From Elusimicrobiaceae bacterium (GTDB taxonomy: Bacteria > Elusimicrobiota > Elusimicrobia > Elusimicrobiales > Elusimicrobiaceae), in the NCBI GenBank assembly GCA_016281355.1, contig JAEEIL010000010.1, forward strand, positions 1 to 64,000: DNA of 64,000 nt, given 5' to 3'. A program made the position numbers and the translations under genes. Shown here in pieces: positions 16,471 to 25,737 of this stretch (the stretch's first letter is position 1; every line of letters starts with the position of its first letter). The notes beneath the pieces were generated by a model. The model made no database searches and was not told where the DNA came from. It saw only the letters and a program-made list of their open reading frames with translations.

Positions 16471-18498
16471 ATGAAAATATTTCCAAAATTGTTCAGGATG
16501 TTTCTGTTTGTTATTATTGCACCGCTTTTAATAACTGCAGTATTTTTATTTCAATATCAAAAACATGCAAAGAAAGAACTCCTGCAAAATTATTTAAACA
16601 CTGTTGAGGTTTTTGCGTTTTCTTTGGAAAATTATGCCCTTGATTTATCCAGAAATATCAATGCTTTGCTTGCCAATCAGACATTACAAGAACAAACAAG
16701 CACTTTACAAAACCAAATAATAAAGGATACAAATATTTTATTTATTTCTTTATTTTCCCCGGAAGGTAAAGAACTTGCAAGGGCAAAAAATATAGATTTT
16801 GAAGATTTGCCCACTATGGATTTATCCCAAAATAATGAATTAAAAGATCTGCCGTCCGGGCAAGTAAAAATAAATTACCCGGAAGACATTTTCCCCCCTT
16901 ATACTACTATTACTTTAAAACAAAATAACGGAAATATTTTGTTAATGGTTGCAGATATTACTAATTTGATTACCCAAACGGAATTACATAAAATAGGTAA
17001 TAGCGGCGGTTTGTATTTTTTGGATAAAGATGGTTACCATGTATTAAGTGCCAGCACATTGCCCATAATAAACTTAAGTGAACAGAATTTAGATTTACAG
17101 GGAACAATATCTAATTTTAAAACGCAAACAGGTTTAATTTTAGCAGGGGCTTACATTAAAAACCCGATAGGTGAAGGTTATCTGTTTCTACTCCAAAATC
17201 AAAAAGAAGCATTTTACACAATAAATTTAATCTCCTGGCTTATCGTATTTTTTGTTTTGGCGACAACAACATTATCTTATTTTGCATCTATGTATTTTGC
17301 GGAAGATTTAGCAGAACCGATGGATAAACTCATTGAGGCAGCAAACGAAATAACAAAAAATAATTTTTCCGTACACATAGATGAAAACAAATACTTGGAA
17401 GAATTTACCCCTTTAATAAAAACTTTTAACTCTATGGCTGTAAAACTTAAGGAATATCAAACCGTTCAACTTGATAAATTACTTGAAGAACAAAACAAAG
17501 TCAATTTGCTTGCGCGTTTAATGAGAGACGGGATTGTAATGTGCACTTTAGACGGCACAGAACTTTTTGCAAATAAAACGGCAAAACATATTTTAACCAG
17601 TGAAGCATTTGCAGAAAATATTGAAAAAACAATTCGTTTGGAAGATCTTAAAGATCCTTCTTTAAAAGAATTATTAAAGGTTCCGAGCGGAACTGTTTTT
17701 AACTATATGAAAGACGGAAAGCCGGCTTATTTCGAAGTAGTGATTGAAACTTTCCGCCCACAAAATCAAGAGCCTGTTGCAATTATTTTATTTAGGGATA
17801 TTACATCTGAACACGAAATCAGCGAAATGAAAAATGATGTTTTTAATGCTGTAGCACATGATCTTCGCGCACCGATACTTGGTATTCAAGGTTATATTAT
17901 GCTTTTAGAGGAAGGCAATTTAAGTAAAGAAGAACAAAACCAAATGCTAAATGCAATTTCAAATTCTTCTAAAATGCTTGTAAATTTAGTAGAAAACATT
18001 TTAGATATTTCAAAACTTGAACGAGGTCTTTTAGTCTTAAACAAAACTACTTTTGATTTATCAAAAACAGTAAACGATATTATATATGCTTTAACACCTC
18101 TTGCCAAACAAAAAAATTTAGAACTTAAAGTAAATTCGGAAAATAATTTACCTATTGATGCTGATAAAAATTTACTTGAAAGGGTGTTCTCAAATTTAAT
18201 ATCAAATGCTATTAAATTTACTTCTGAAGGCGGTGTTTTTATAGATATACAAAAAGATGGACAAAATTACAGAATTACTGTCCGCGATACAGGTATAGGT
18301 ATTCCTAAAGAAGAGTTGCCTAAAATATTTAAAAAATATCATCAAGCAGATAGAAACGTTAAAGGATACGGTCTTGGTTTAACGATAGTAAAACAAATTA
18401 TTGATGCCCATAAAGGCAATATTGAAGTTACTTCAGAAGCTAATAAAGGAACGACATTTTCAATAATCTTACCTATAAATCTAGAGGGGGCTGCGTAA
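16471..18498 (+). CDS. Membrane sensor histidine kinase (HAMP-PAS-HisKA-HATPase)
   Basis: The 675-residue kinase has a membrane helix at about 8-26 and an extracytoplasmic sensor to about 250. A second helix lies at about 252-275 and a HAMP domain at about 280-330. A PAS-like domain covers 345-450. The HisKA motif AVAHDLRAPI has phospho-acceptor His463. The ATPase motifs are NLISNAIKFT, DTGIGIP and GYGLGLTIV. No response regulator is adjacent; a stand-alone receiver is encoded at 38050. It shares a TAATG stop/start with the DUF3307 gene. The signal sensed is not predictable. Confidence 0.9.
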   Translation: MKIFPKLFRMFLFVIIAPLLITAVFLFQYQKHAKKELLQNYLNTVEVFAFSLENYALDLSRNINALLANQTLQEQTSTLQNQIIKDTNILFISLFSPEGKELARAKNIDFEDLPTMDLSQNNELKDLPSGQVKINYPEDIFPPYTTITLKQNNGNILLMVADITNLITQTELHKIGNSGGLYFLDKDGYHVLSASTLPIINLSEQNLDLQGTISNFKTQTGLILAGAYIKNPIGEGYLFLLQNQKEAFYTINLISWLIVFFVLATTTLSYFASMYFAEDLAEPMDKLIEAANEITKNNFSVHIDENKYLEEFTPLIKTFNSMAVKLKEYQTVQLDKLLEEQNKVNLLARLMRDGIVMCTLDGTELFANKTAKHILTSEAFAENIEKTIRLEDLKDPSLKELLKVPSGTVFNYMKDGKPAYFEVVIETFRPQNQEPVAIILFRDITSEHEISEMKNDVFNAVAHDLRAPILGIQGYIMLLEEGNLSKEEQNQMLNAISNSSKMLVNLVENILDISKLERGLLVLNKTTFDLSKTVNDIIYALTPLAKQKNLELKVNSENNLPIDADKNLLERVFSNLISNAIKFTSEGGVFIDIQKDGQNYRITVRDTGIGIPKEELPKIFKKYHQADRNVKGYGLGLTIVKQIIDAHKGNIEVTSEANKGTTFSIILPINLEGAA

Positions 18499-19217
18499 TG
18501 ATTGTTTTTTGGCATTTACTTCTTGCCCATTTGCTTGCGGATTTTACCTTTCATACAGATTATATTTACCGCAAAAAAATTACAAATCCTTTCAAAGGAC
18601 TATCGGTACATGGCTTTGTATACATGGTCTGCCTCATAATATGTTGTTTGCCTTATCTTGAGATGAAATGGTTTACATTAGCCGGTGTTTCCTTTAACGG
18701 GGTTGAAACAATATTTTTACTTACCTTTCTTCATATGTTAAGCGATTATATTGATGTTTCCGATAATCACGATGTAATCGGCATAAATGCTTCAATGTTC
18801 GTATGCTGGCAAATAATCGAAATATCCGTTCTATTTATAGTAGCACCTTTTATTTTCCCCCCCAAAGCAAGTATATCTCTTTTAATTTTGAAATTTATAA
18901 TAATTTTAAATGGCTTAATAATCTCTGCCCATGCTTTGATGGTTCTAATACATTTATTCACCAAAGATTTTATACATACAAACTATCCTACCTTTGATGA
19001 GAGATATGTTTCTATGATTTACCGAGCAGGGCTTTATATGTCTTTAGTTTTACCCTCAAGTATAGCTTTTATAGTTGCTCTTATATGGATAGGCTGTTTG
19101 TTTGTAGTATTTAATATTAAGCAGGTAAATTTTATGTCCTATAAAAATATTTCCGGAACAATTCTAACCATCTTAATAGCAATAGGTGTGAGGTTACTGA
19201 TTTACCATGTATATTAG
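18498..19217 (+). CDS. DUF3307 integral membrane protein
   Basis: The 239-residue polytopic membrane protein begins with LLLAHLLADFTFHTDYIYRKK, the His/Asp-containing signature of DUF3307. About six hydrophobic segments follow. The domain's function is unknown. It starts on the last base of the histidine kinase stop codon and overlaps the exonuclease gene by 11 bases. This suggests coupled expression with the kinase rather than an established functional tie. Confidence 0.78.
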   Translation: MIVFWHLLLAHLLADFTFHTDYIYRKKITNPFKGLSVHGFVYMVCLIICCLPYLEMKWFTLAGVSFNGVETIFLLTFLHMLSDYIDVSDNHDVIGINASMFVCWQIIEISVLFIVAPFIFPPKASISLLILKFIIILNGLIISAHALMVLIHLFTKDFIHTNYPTFDERYVSMIYRAGLYMSLVLPSSIAFIVALIWIGCLFVVFNIKQVNFMSYKNISGTILTILIAIGVRLLIYHVY

Positions 19218-19803
19218 AGAAGCAAAATTTGTATGCCTTGATACAGAAACTACGGGTTTAAGTTTCCCGCGCGGCGGCCGCATTTGTGAGGTGGCATTGC
19301 TTGCAAGCCAAGCCGGAAAACGCGTAAGCAGTTACAGCACTTTAATCAACCCGGAAATGTATATTACCCCTGATATTACCGCCATACACGGTATAACGAA
19401 TGAAATGGTTGCTGATGCACCTTATTTTAAAGATATTGCCCTAACTTTAGCAGAACACTTGGAAAACAGTATTTTGATATGTCATAATGTCGATTTCGAT
19501 GTACCTTTCCTTAAATATGAATTTGAAAATGCCGGCCTTAAAATGCCTGAAGTTACAACTTTAGATACACTTAAATTTGCACGCACACACGGTTGTTTTA
19601 CAAGGAACCGTCTTGGCATTATTGCTGAAGAACTTGGCTTTTCTTGTGAAGGATGGCACAGGGCCATGGCTGATACAATTATGGCTGAAAAGATTTTTTA
19701 CCACTTCTTAAAACACTTTATGCAAGCAGGAGCGCAAACGGTGGAAGATTTAGTGGAATTACAAACAAAAAAAATTGGTTTAAAAATTACAGGAGTTAAA
19801 TAA
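19207..19803 (+). CDS. DnaQ-like DEDDh 3'-5' exonuclease
   Basis: This 198-residue single-domain exonuclease has ExoI LDTETTGL, ExoII HNVDFDVPFL and ExoIII HRAMADT, all the acidic residues and the catalytic His of the DEDDh family. It resembles the DNA polymerase III epsilon subunit or the PolC-type exonuclease domain. It could proofread the replicative polymerase or act in repair. Context does not decide this, since it sits between a membrane protein and gpmI, so no gene symbol is assigned. Confidence 0.88.
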   Translation: MYIREAKFVCLDTETTGLSFPRGGRICEVALLASQAGKRVSSYSTLINPEMYITPDITAIHGITNEMVADAPYFKDIALTLAEHLENSILICHNVDFDVPFLKYEFENAGLKMPEVTTLDTLKFARTHGCFTRNRLGIIAEELGFSCEGWHRAMADTIMAEKIFYHFLKHFMQAGAQTVEDLVELQTKKIGLKITGVK

Positions 19804-19804
19804 T

Positions 19805-21352
19805 ATGAAAAAAGTTGTTTTATTGATCAGAGACGGTTGGGGTGTAAGAAAAGATAAAAATAATAATGCAGTATTAAACGCAAATACGCCGAATATTAAT
19901 GGCTATTTGGCAAAATATCCTCATATTTTGATTGAAGCATCAGGTGAGGAAGTCGGCCTCCCTGCCGGATACATGGGTTCTTCCGAAGTAGGCCATTTAA
20001 ATATGGGCGCAGGCCGCATTGTTATCCAGGAATTAAAACGTTTAAAAGACGCTTTTGAAGACGGTTCAATTTATAAGACACCTGCTTTTAAAGCGGTTTT
20101 GGATAATTGTGTTAAAAATAACAGCGCGTTACATTTAATGGGACTTGTGCAAGATGAAGGCGTTCATGCGCACCAAGACCACCTTTATAACATTCTTAAA
20201 AAAGCAGCGGAACTTGGTATTAAAACCGTTTGGGTGCACTTTTTCGCCGACGGACGCGATACACCGCCCAACAGTTCACTCGGTTACCTTAAAATGCTTG
20301 AAGAAAAATTTAAGGAGTACGGCGTCGGCCGCGTTGCTACATTAATGGGTCGCTATTATGCGATGGACAGAAATGAAACTTGGGATTTAACTACCCAGGC
20401 CTATGACCTTATTGTTGACGCAAAAGGCCGCGTTGCAAAAAGTGCAGAAGATGCAATAAAAAATTCTTATGAAAATGACAAAACACCGTCAGGCAGTAAA
20501 ATGGTTGATGAATATATCCCCCCAACCGTCATTGAGGGTTATACCGGCGTTAAAGACGGTGACGGTATTGTTTTCTTCAACTTCCGCCAGGACCGCGCCA
20601 TACAGTTAACAAGATCTTTTGTGGAAGATGATTTCCCCCTCAAACGCAATCGCAGACCGAATATTGTTTTTTGCGGACTAACGAAATATTATGACAGTTT
20701 TAAATATAATGCACTTGCCCCGATGAGCGAAGGCGGCAGTATGAATAATTTGCTCGGCGAAGTTATTTCAAAAGCAGGCAAAACGCAACTTAGAATTGCC
20801 GAAACACAAAAATTTAAACACGTTACATCTTTCTTTAACGGCAAACTTATTAAACCTTTTGTCGGTGAAGACAGAATTGAAATCAAAGGCACTTTTGACC
20901 CTGCAACTTACGCCGAACATCCGGAAATGGATGCCCGCACAGTAGCAGACAGAGCAGTAACCGAAATTGCAAAAAACAAATATGATTTTGTTGTCTTAAA
21001 TTTTGCAAACTGCGATATGGTGGGCCATACAGGTTCTTTTGAAGCGGCAAAAAAAGCCGTTGAAGTTGTTGATGAATGTTGCGGCAAAGTGGTGGAAGCG
21101 GCTTTAAAAGCAGGTTATGCAATTTTAATCACCGCCGACCACGGTAATGCGGAAGACATGTGGGATGATAAAATCAATATGCCCAAAACCGCACACACCA
21201 CAAACCCGGTTGAGTTCATTTATGTAGCAGATAATGCAAAAGATATTAAACTTGCAAACGGCGGCAAACTTGCCGATATTGCCCCAACGGTTTTGAAACT
21301 TTTGGAAATTGCGAAACCAGCAGATATGACGGCAGAAAGTTTGATAATTTAA
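19805..21352 (+). CDS. gpmI: 2,3-bisphosphoglycerate-independent phosphoglycerate mutase
   Basis: The 515-residue enzyme interconverts 3- and 2-phosphoglycerate in glycolysis. Motifs include LLIRDGWG at the N-terminus, the nucleophile segment GSSEVGHLNMGAGR, DGRDTPP, FNFRQDRA and the metal site TADHGNAEDM. All are of the alkaline-phosphatase-like iPGM family, and the length is normal. The ATG lies 1 base after the exonuclease stop, and AGGAG sits inside that gene's end. A strong terminator follows. Confidence 0.95.
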   Translation: MKKVVLLIRDGWGVRKDKNNNAVLNANTPNINGYLAKYPHILIEASGEEVGLPAGYMGSSEVGHLNMGAGRIVIQELKRLKDAFEDGSIYKTPAFKAVLDNCVKNNSALHLMGLVQDEGVHAHQDHLYNILKKAAELGIKTVWVHFFADGRDTPPNSSLGYLKMLEEKFKEYGVGRVATLMGRYYAMDRNETWDLTTQAYDLIVDAKGRVAKSAEDAIKNSYENDKTPSGSKMVDEYIPPTVIEGYTGVKDGDGIVFFNFRQDRAIQLTRSFVEDDFPLKRNRRPNIVFCGLTKYYDSFKYNALAPMSEGGSMNNLLGEVISKAGKTQLRIAETQKFKHVTSFFNGKLIKPFVGEDRIEIKGTFDPATYAEHPEMDARTVADRAVTEIAKNKYDFVVLNFANCDMVGHTGSFEAAKKAVEVVDECCGKVVEAALKAGYAILITADHGNAEDMWDDKINMPKTAHTTNPVEFIYVADNAKDIKLANGGKLADIAPTVLKLLEIAKPADMTAESLII

Positions 21353-21371
21353 GTAAAACATTACAAAACTT

Positions 21372-21401
21372 AGCCCCCTTATTTTCAAAGGGGGCTTTTT
21401 T
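21372..21401 (+). terminator. Rho-independent terminator after gpmI
   Basis: The 9-bp stem AGCCCCCTT (21372-21380) pairs with 21388-21396 around a 7-base loop and is followed by a run of T. It lies 20 bases past the gpmI stop. Confidence 0.9.
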
Positions 21402-21460
21402 CTAAATATTTAAGTCCCAAAAATTACCTTATAATTGCTATAATGTATAGAGAGGTAAAA

Positions 21461-22510
21461 ATGGCCGGTATTGATCAATCCAAATTAAAAAATATTTTTT
21501 CAGCCCTAAATAAAAATAAACTTGACGGGCTAGTTTTAACAGATTTGCACGATATGAATTATCTGCTCGGCGAAATTTTTTGTGAAGGTGAGGCCACTGT
21601 ACTCATTCATAAAAAAGGCCTTGTAATTGTAACACGTCCGTTATACGAAAATGATGTAAAAAAATATTTCCCGAAAGCCAAATTTATACCTCTTGAACAA
21701 GATCAACACCTTGAAATTACCAAACAGGCAAAAACACTTAAATTAAAAGCACCTGTTTTTGACGAGAAAAAAGAGTTTTTTGCCGCCGCTAAATTTTACA
21801 AAAAAGCGGGTTTCAAAACCGTTTCAAACTTTATAAATTCAGTACGTGCTACTAAAACCGAACAAGAACTTAAAATAATGCGAGAGTCCGCACAAATTGC
21901 ATACGGTGCTTTCCTTTACATCAAAAAAGAAATCAAAGCCGGTATGACGGAAAAGCAAGTAGCGCTTAAAATTGAAATGTTTATGCGTGAACGCGGTGCA
22001 ACGGCAATGTCCTTTATTCCTTTGGTGTCTTTTGGTGCAAACGGTGCAAACCCACACCATTTGCCTGACGATACCAAATTAACAAAAAATACTGCTGTAT
22101 TGCTTGATTTCGGTTGCGTTTATAAGGGTTATTGCTCTGATATTACGCGTTGTTTTTGGTTCGGTGACAAAATAAACCCCGAATATCAAAAGATTTTAGA
22201 CCTTGCAATTCTAGCACATGATACCGCCGCAAAAAAAGCAAAATACGGTATGACAGGCGCCCAAATTGATGCACTTGCCCGCAACGTGATTGAAAAAGCC
22301 GGATATGGCAAATATTTCACACACAGAACAGGGCACGGTATCGGCTTGCAAGACCATGAACTTGCAGATATATCAGATTTAAACAAAAATAAGATCGGCT
22401 TAAATTATTGTTTTAGCATTGAACCGGGCATATATTTGCCGGGCAAATTCGGCGTACGCCATGAAGATTGTTTTTACATGACCGCGAAAGGAATCAAACA
22501 AATAAAATGA
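21461..22510 (+). CDS. M24 family metallopeptidase (Xaa-Pro aminopeptidase-like), copy 1
   Basis: The protein has 349 residues from the ATG at 21461, chosen over 21443 because GAGAGG precedes it and the creatinase N-domain then starts normally. The N-terminal creatinase-like domain spans about 1-130. The pita-bread catalytic domain carries all five metal ligands: Asp in LLDFGCVYKGYCSDITR (two), His in HRTGHGIG, and Glu in SIEPGIYL and VRHED. It removes N-terminal residues next to proline. It overlaps copy 2 by four bases (ATGA). Confidence 0.9.
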   Translation: MAGIDQSKLKNIFSALNKNKLDGLVLTDLHDMNYLLGEIFCEGEATVLIHKKGLVIVTRPLYENDVKKYFPKAKFIPLEQDQHLEITKQAKTLKLKAPVFDEKKEFFAAAKFYKKAGFKTVSNFINSVRATKTEQELKIMRESAQIAYGAFLYIKKEIKAGMTEKQVALKIEMFMRERGATAMSFIPLVSFGANGANPHHLPDDTKLTKNTAVLLDFGCVYKGYCSDITRCFWFGDKINPEYQKILDLAILAHDTAAKKAKYGMTGAQIDALARNVIEKAGYGKYFTHRTGHGIGLQDHELADISDLNKNKIGLNYCFSIEPGIYLPGKFGVRHEDCFYMTAKGIKQIK

Positions 22511-23544
22511 CGGAAACACTTAAAAAATTTCAAAAATATCTTGCCGAGCAAAAACTCGGTGGTGCTGTTATTACAGATATTTTAACAGTTAACTATTTAA
22601 CTTCTTTTACTTTTGCCGGCGAAGGGGATGCTTTCTTGGTTGTTACCCCTAAAAAAGCAATTTGCTATACAAAGGATATGTATTTAATCGACATAAAAAA
22701 TAAATGCCCTTTTTTAAATTTTGTAAACTCGCTTAATATTGCTGACCTTATAAAAAACCTAGGCAAACAAGCAAAAAACTTTGTTTTTGATCCGTATGCT
22801 TCAACTTATTTAAACGGAACAGCTTTATATAAAGCAGGGGTTAAAGAAGCCGCAAAAATAACTTCCGTTATCCGCGAAGTTAAAACGAAAGATGAAATAA
22901 AACTTATTAAAAAAGCTTGTGAAATATCTTCAAAAAGTTTTGAAATTTTTAAAAAGAAATTAAAAGCCGGTATGACGGAAATCCAGGCAGCGAAACTGTT
23001 AGAAGGCATTATGGCAGAACTCGGCGGCCAAGGCCTTTCATTTGATACAATTATGGCATTTGGTAAAAATACCGCAAATCCGCATCATGTAAATTCAAAT
23101 CTGAAATTAAAAAAGGAAATGCCGGTCTTGATAGATTTCGGTTGCCGCTACAAAGGATATTGCTCAGATATGACACGCACTTTTTGGTTCGGTAAAAAAC
23201 CGAGTACAGAATTTAAACATTATTTTGAAGCGGTTTTTGAAGCTTATACCGTTGCGAGCAAGGCATTAAAACCGGGCAAAGGTGCAAAGGAACTTGATAG
23301 TATTGCACGCAATTATTTTGAAGATAATTTTGATGCTTCAAAATATTTCATCCACTCTCTCGGACACAACTTGGGGCTTGAAATACATGAACGCCCTATA
23401 CTTTCCCAAAGAAGTGAAGACACCGTCAAAGAAAATGCAATAACGACAATAGAACCGGGGCTTTATTTTAAAAACAAATTTGGTATTAGGTATGAAGATA
23501 CCTTTTTAATAACAAAAACAGGCAGTATAAAATTAACTAAATAG
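22507..23544 (+). CDS. M24 family metallopeptidase (Xaa-Pro aminopeptidase-like), copy 2
   Basis: This 345-residue paralogue of the preceding gene starts at the ATG overlapping its stop (ATGA), with the same two-domain plan. The ligands are kept: LIDFGCRYKGYCSDMTR, HSLGHNLG, TIEPGLYF and RYEDTF. The His-region reads HSLGHNLGLEIHERP rather than the HRTGHGIGLQDHE of copy 1, so substrate preference may differ. The two copies are clearly diverged and both appear intact. efp follows 9 bases later. Confidence 0.9.
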   Translation: MTETLKKFQKYLAEQKLGGAVITDILTVNYLTSFTFAGEGDAFLVVTPKKAICYTKDMYLIDIKNKCPFLNFVNSLNIADLIKNLGKQAKNFVFDPYASTYLNGTALYKAGVKEAAKITSVIREVKTKDEIKLIKKACEISSKSFEIFKKKLKAGMTEIQAAKLLEGIMAELGGQGLSFDTIMAFGKNTANPHHVNSNLKLKKEMPVLIDFGCRYKGYCSDMTRTFWFGKKPSTEFKHYFEAVFEAYTVASKALKPGKGAKELDSIARNYFEDNFDASKYFIHSLGHNLGLEIHERPILSQRSEDTVKENAITTIEPGLYFKNKFGIRYEDTFLITKTGSIKLTK

Positions 23545-23553
23545 GAGAATATT

Positions 23554-24120
23554 ATGATAGGAACACCTCAATTTAAAGAAGGTTTAATATTTAAAAACGA
23601 AAACGGCGAACTCGTTGAAATTTTGGAATATCAACATCACCGTAAATCCCAAGCACGCGCGGTTGTACGTGTAAAACTCAAAAATTTAAATACAGGTTCA
23701 TTAATTGAAACCAGCTACCGCCCCGAAGATAAATTTGAAGAAGTTACTATTGAAAAACGTCCGCATAATTTCCTTTATAAAGAAGGCGATATGGCTTATT
23801 TTATGGACGCGGAATCTTTTGAGCAAATCGGCGTACCTCTTGCCAAACTCGGCAAACAAGAAAAATATTTAGTTGACAATATGGAAGTTATTGGCCTTTT
23901 TATTGACGGTGTGCTTTTTAATATTCAATTACCGATTAAAGTTGATTTAAAAGTTGTCTCAACAGTCCCCGGTGTAAAAGGTGACACTGTTTCAAATATG
24001 ACAAAGCCGGCAACACTTGAAAGCGGCATTGAAATTAAAGTCCCCCTCTTTATCAACGAAGGCGATAAAATCAGAATTGACACAAGAACTGATACCTATG
24101 TTGAAAGAGTTAACGACTAA
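23554..24120 (+). CDS. efp: Translation elongation factor P
   Basis: The 188-residue protein has the three beta domains of EF-P, with VKLKNLNTGSLIETSYRPEDKFEEV after the loop and an ending FINEGDKIRIDTRTDTYVERV. EF-P rescues ribosomes stalled at polyproline. The tip of the first-domain loop reads RKSQAR (residues 30-35) instead of the usual PGKG or KSGRN, so the modifiable Lys or Arg appears displaced or absent. The gene follows the M24 peptidases closely, and the next gene starts inside its end. Confidence 0.93.
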   Translation: MIGTPQFKEGLIFKNENGELVEILEYQHHRKSQARAVVRVKLKNLNTGSLIETSYRPEDKFEEVTIEKRPHNFLYKEGDMAYFMDAESFEQIGVPLAKLGKQEKYLVDNMEVIGLFIDGVLFNIQLPIKVDLKVVSTVPGVKGDTVSNMTKPATLESGIEIKVPLFINEGDKIRIDTRTDTYVERVND

Positions 24121-24631
24121 ATTTTTAGTTACAATTTTCCTATTTGGTCAGATATTTCAAGCAGCTAACGCGCTTGAAATATCTGCTTTTAAAGCGGAAG
24201 ATGACGGCGAAGTAACAATAACTTTTTGCAAAACAATTGAAATTAAAAATGTGTCTTTAGATAAAGGTTCCGTAATACAAACAGTGATATTTGAAAAAGA
24301 TGACGGAGAATATGAAAATATTGCCTTAATGAACAAAGATTTTGCTAATCATATAATTTCTTGCTTCGAAGGTGTTTGCAATATGATGACAACTTGCAGG
24401 ACCTCGCTTTATTCTTTAATTAGTGCAAGAAAAATAAAAGACAAAAATTTGGTTATTGCAAAAGTTTCCTTTGATAGAGATATAAGTGCGATATTTCTAA
24501 TTTCGACATATCAAAAGGGAAATAAAACTTTATATCGGGTAACAGCGCCGCAAGATTTAAAATTTTTAAATAAAAAATATAAAAAGAATTTTAGGAATTG
24601 GTTAATTAACGAAACCAAAGATTTATTATGA
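24098..24631 (+). CDS. Exported protein with a SpoVG-like domain
   Basis: The 177-residue protein starts at the ATG at 24098, inside the last codons of efp (23-base overlap). Its N-terminus is a signal peptide (KFLVTIFLFGQIFQAANA, cut near ANA-LE). The mature start LEISAFKAEDDGEVTITF and the following FEKDDGEYENIALMNKD resemble SpoVG in order and spacing. SpoVG proteins are normally cytoplasmic nucleic-acid binders, so an exported version is odd. The SpoVG resemblance is by eye only. It has an ATGA overlap with the DUF192 gene. Confidence 0.6.
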   Translation: MLKELTTKFLVTIFLFGQIFQAANALEISAFKAEDDGEVTITFCKTIEIKNVSLDKGSVIQTVIFEKDDGEYENIALMNKDFANHIISCFEGVCNMMTTCRTSLYSLISARKIKDKNLVIAKVSFDRDISAIFLISTYQKGNKTLYRVTAPQDLKFLNKKYKKNFRNWLINETKDLL

Positions 24632-24969
24632 AATGTTTTAACCCAAAAACGCAAGAAGTTTTTGCAAATAATCTTAAGATGAATAATACCTATTTCAGCC
24701 GTTTAATTGGGTTAATGTTTAAGAAAAATTTACCGGCAGGAAGCGGAATAATTTTAAAACCTTGCACGCAAATTCATACTTGTTTTATGAGGTTTAATAT
24801 TGATGTTATCTTCTTAGATGATAATTTGAAGGTTTTACATGTTATTGAAAATATGCGGCCTTGGCGCATAAGCCCGTTATTTCTTAAGGCTAGGTATACA
24901 GTGGAACTCCCTGCTGGAACTTTAAAAGGACGCGTCAAAAAAGGTGAAATTTTGGCAATTGGGCTCTAG
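24628..24969 (+). CDS. DUF192 family protein
   Basis: This 113-residue protein fits DUF192: RLIGLMFKKNLP, then CTQIHTCFMRFNIDVIFLDDN, then VELPAGTLK. The family forms a small beta barrel of unknown function and is often secreted; this copy has no signal peptide. It overlaps the exported SpoVG-like gene by four bases (ATGA), so the two are probably translated together. Confidence 0.85.
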   Translation: MKCFNPKTQEVFANNLKMNNTYFSRLIGLMFKKNLPAGSGIILKPCTQIHTCFMRFNIDVIFLDDNLKVLHVIENMRPWRISPLFLKARYTVELPAGTLKGRVKKGEILAIGL

Positions 24970-24998
24970 TTTTTATATAATTAGTTAGGGGATTATTT

Positions 24999-25736
24999 AT
25001 GAAATTTAAAAAACTTTTATTTTTAACTTTACTTTTTACACCGACATTTGCGATGGCCATATCTTCATTTGGTGGCTTTCGCGATAATGTCACAGCCCAG
25101 AACTTACCGTATTTTTCAAAAGATTTGGCAGCTATGCTCGGGGCTTCTTCTTACAGTACGGGGCGCATTTTAGGTTGGGGCGGTTTTCAACTTTCAATGC
25201 ATGGCATTTATGTGCCACATTTAAACAAAAAAGATACAGCCCTTGGCCCGCGTGATGAAAATAAAAATTTATTTATGCCTCTTATTCAAGGGGAAATCGG
25301 TTTGCCTTTCCGTTTAGACGGTTTTATCCGTGCAATTTCTTATGACGGTTTAACACTTGCAGGCGGCGGCCTTAAATGGGGTATAACCCGCCCACGTGAT
25401 GAAGATTACACATTCCAAGCTATGCTTGTTGCTTTGGCCCAATCAGGTGTATATCGCGATTTTTCTGTATCACATTACAGTGGTAATTTAGTCGTGGCTT
25501 TTAAAACACCTTATGTTACGCCTTACGTGGGTGCCGGTGTTGATTACATGGTGCTTACGGTGGAAAGTACTCCTACTTCAGATCCTACTTTGGCAGATAA
25601 AAAATCATATTCAACAACCGCACGCGGAACAGCCGGTTTAAACTTTAAACTACCTAATTATATGGACTTAAGTTTGGCCGCAAATTTTGCTTCTTACGGC
25701 GTCGGTTATGAGGCCAATTTCGGTGTAAGGTTCTAA
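24999..25736 (+). CDS. Putative outer-membrane beta-barrel protein
   Basis: The 245-residue protein has a clear signal peptide (MKFKK, hydrophobic core, cut at AMA-IS). Many alternating hydrophobic strands with aromatic girdles follow, and the C-terminus ends in Phe (NFGVRF), as in porin-like barrels. A TATAAT box lies about 20 bases before the ATG and GGGGA precedes it, so it may have its own promoter. No family is recognised; its neighbour murI starts 1 base after its stop. Confidence 0.65.
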   Translation: MKFKKLLFLTLLFTPTFAMAISSFGGFRDNVTAQNLPYFSKDLAAMLGASSYSTGRILGWGGFQLSMHGIYVPHLNKKDTALGPRDENKNLFMPLIQGEIGLPFRLDGFIRAISYDGLTLAGGGLKWGITRPRDEDYTFQAMLVALAQSGVYRDFSVSHYSGNLVVAFKTPYVTPYVGAGVDYMVLTVESTPTSDPTLADKKSYSTTARGTAGLNFKLPNYMDLSLAANFASYGVGYEANFGVRF

Positions 25737-25737
25737 T

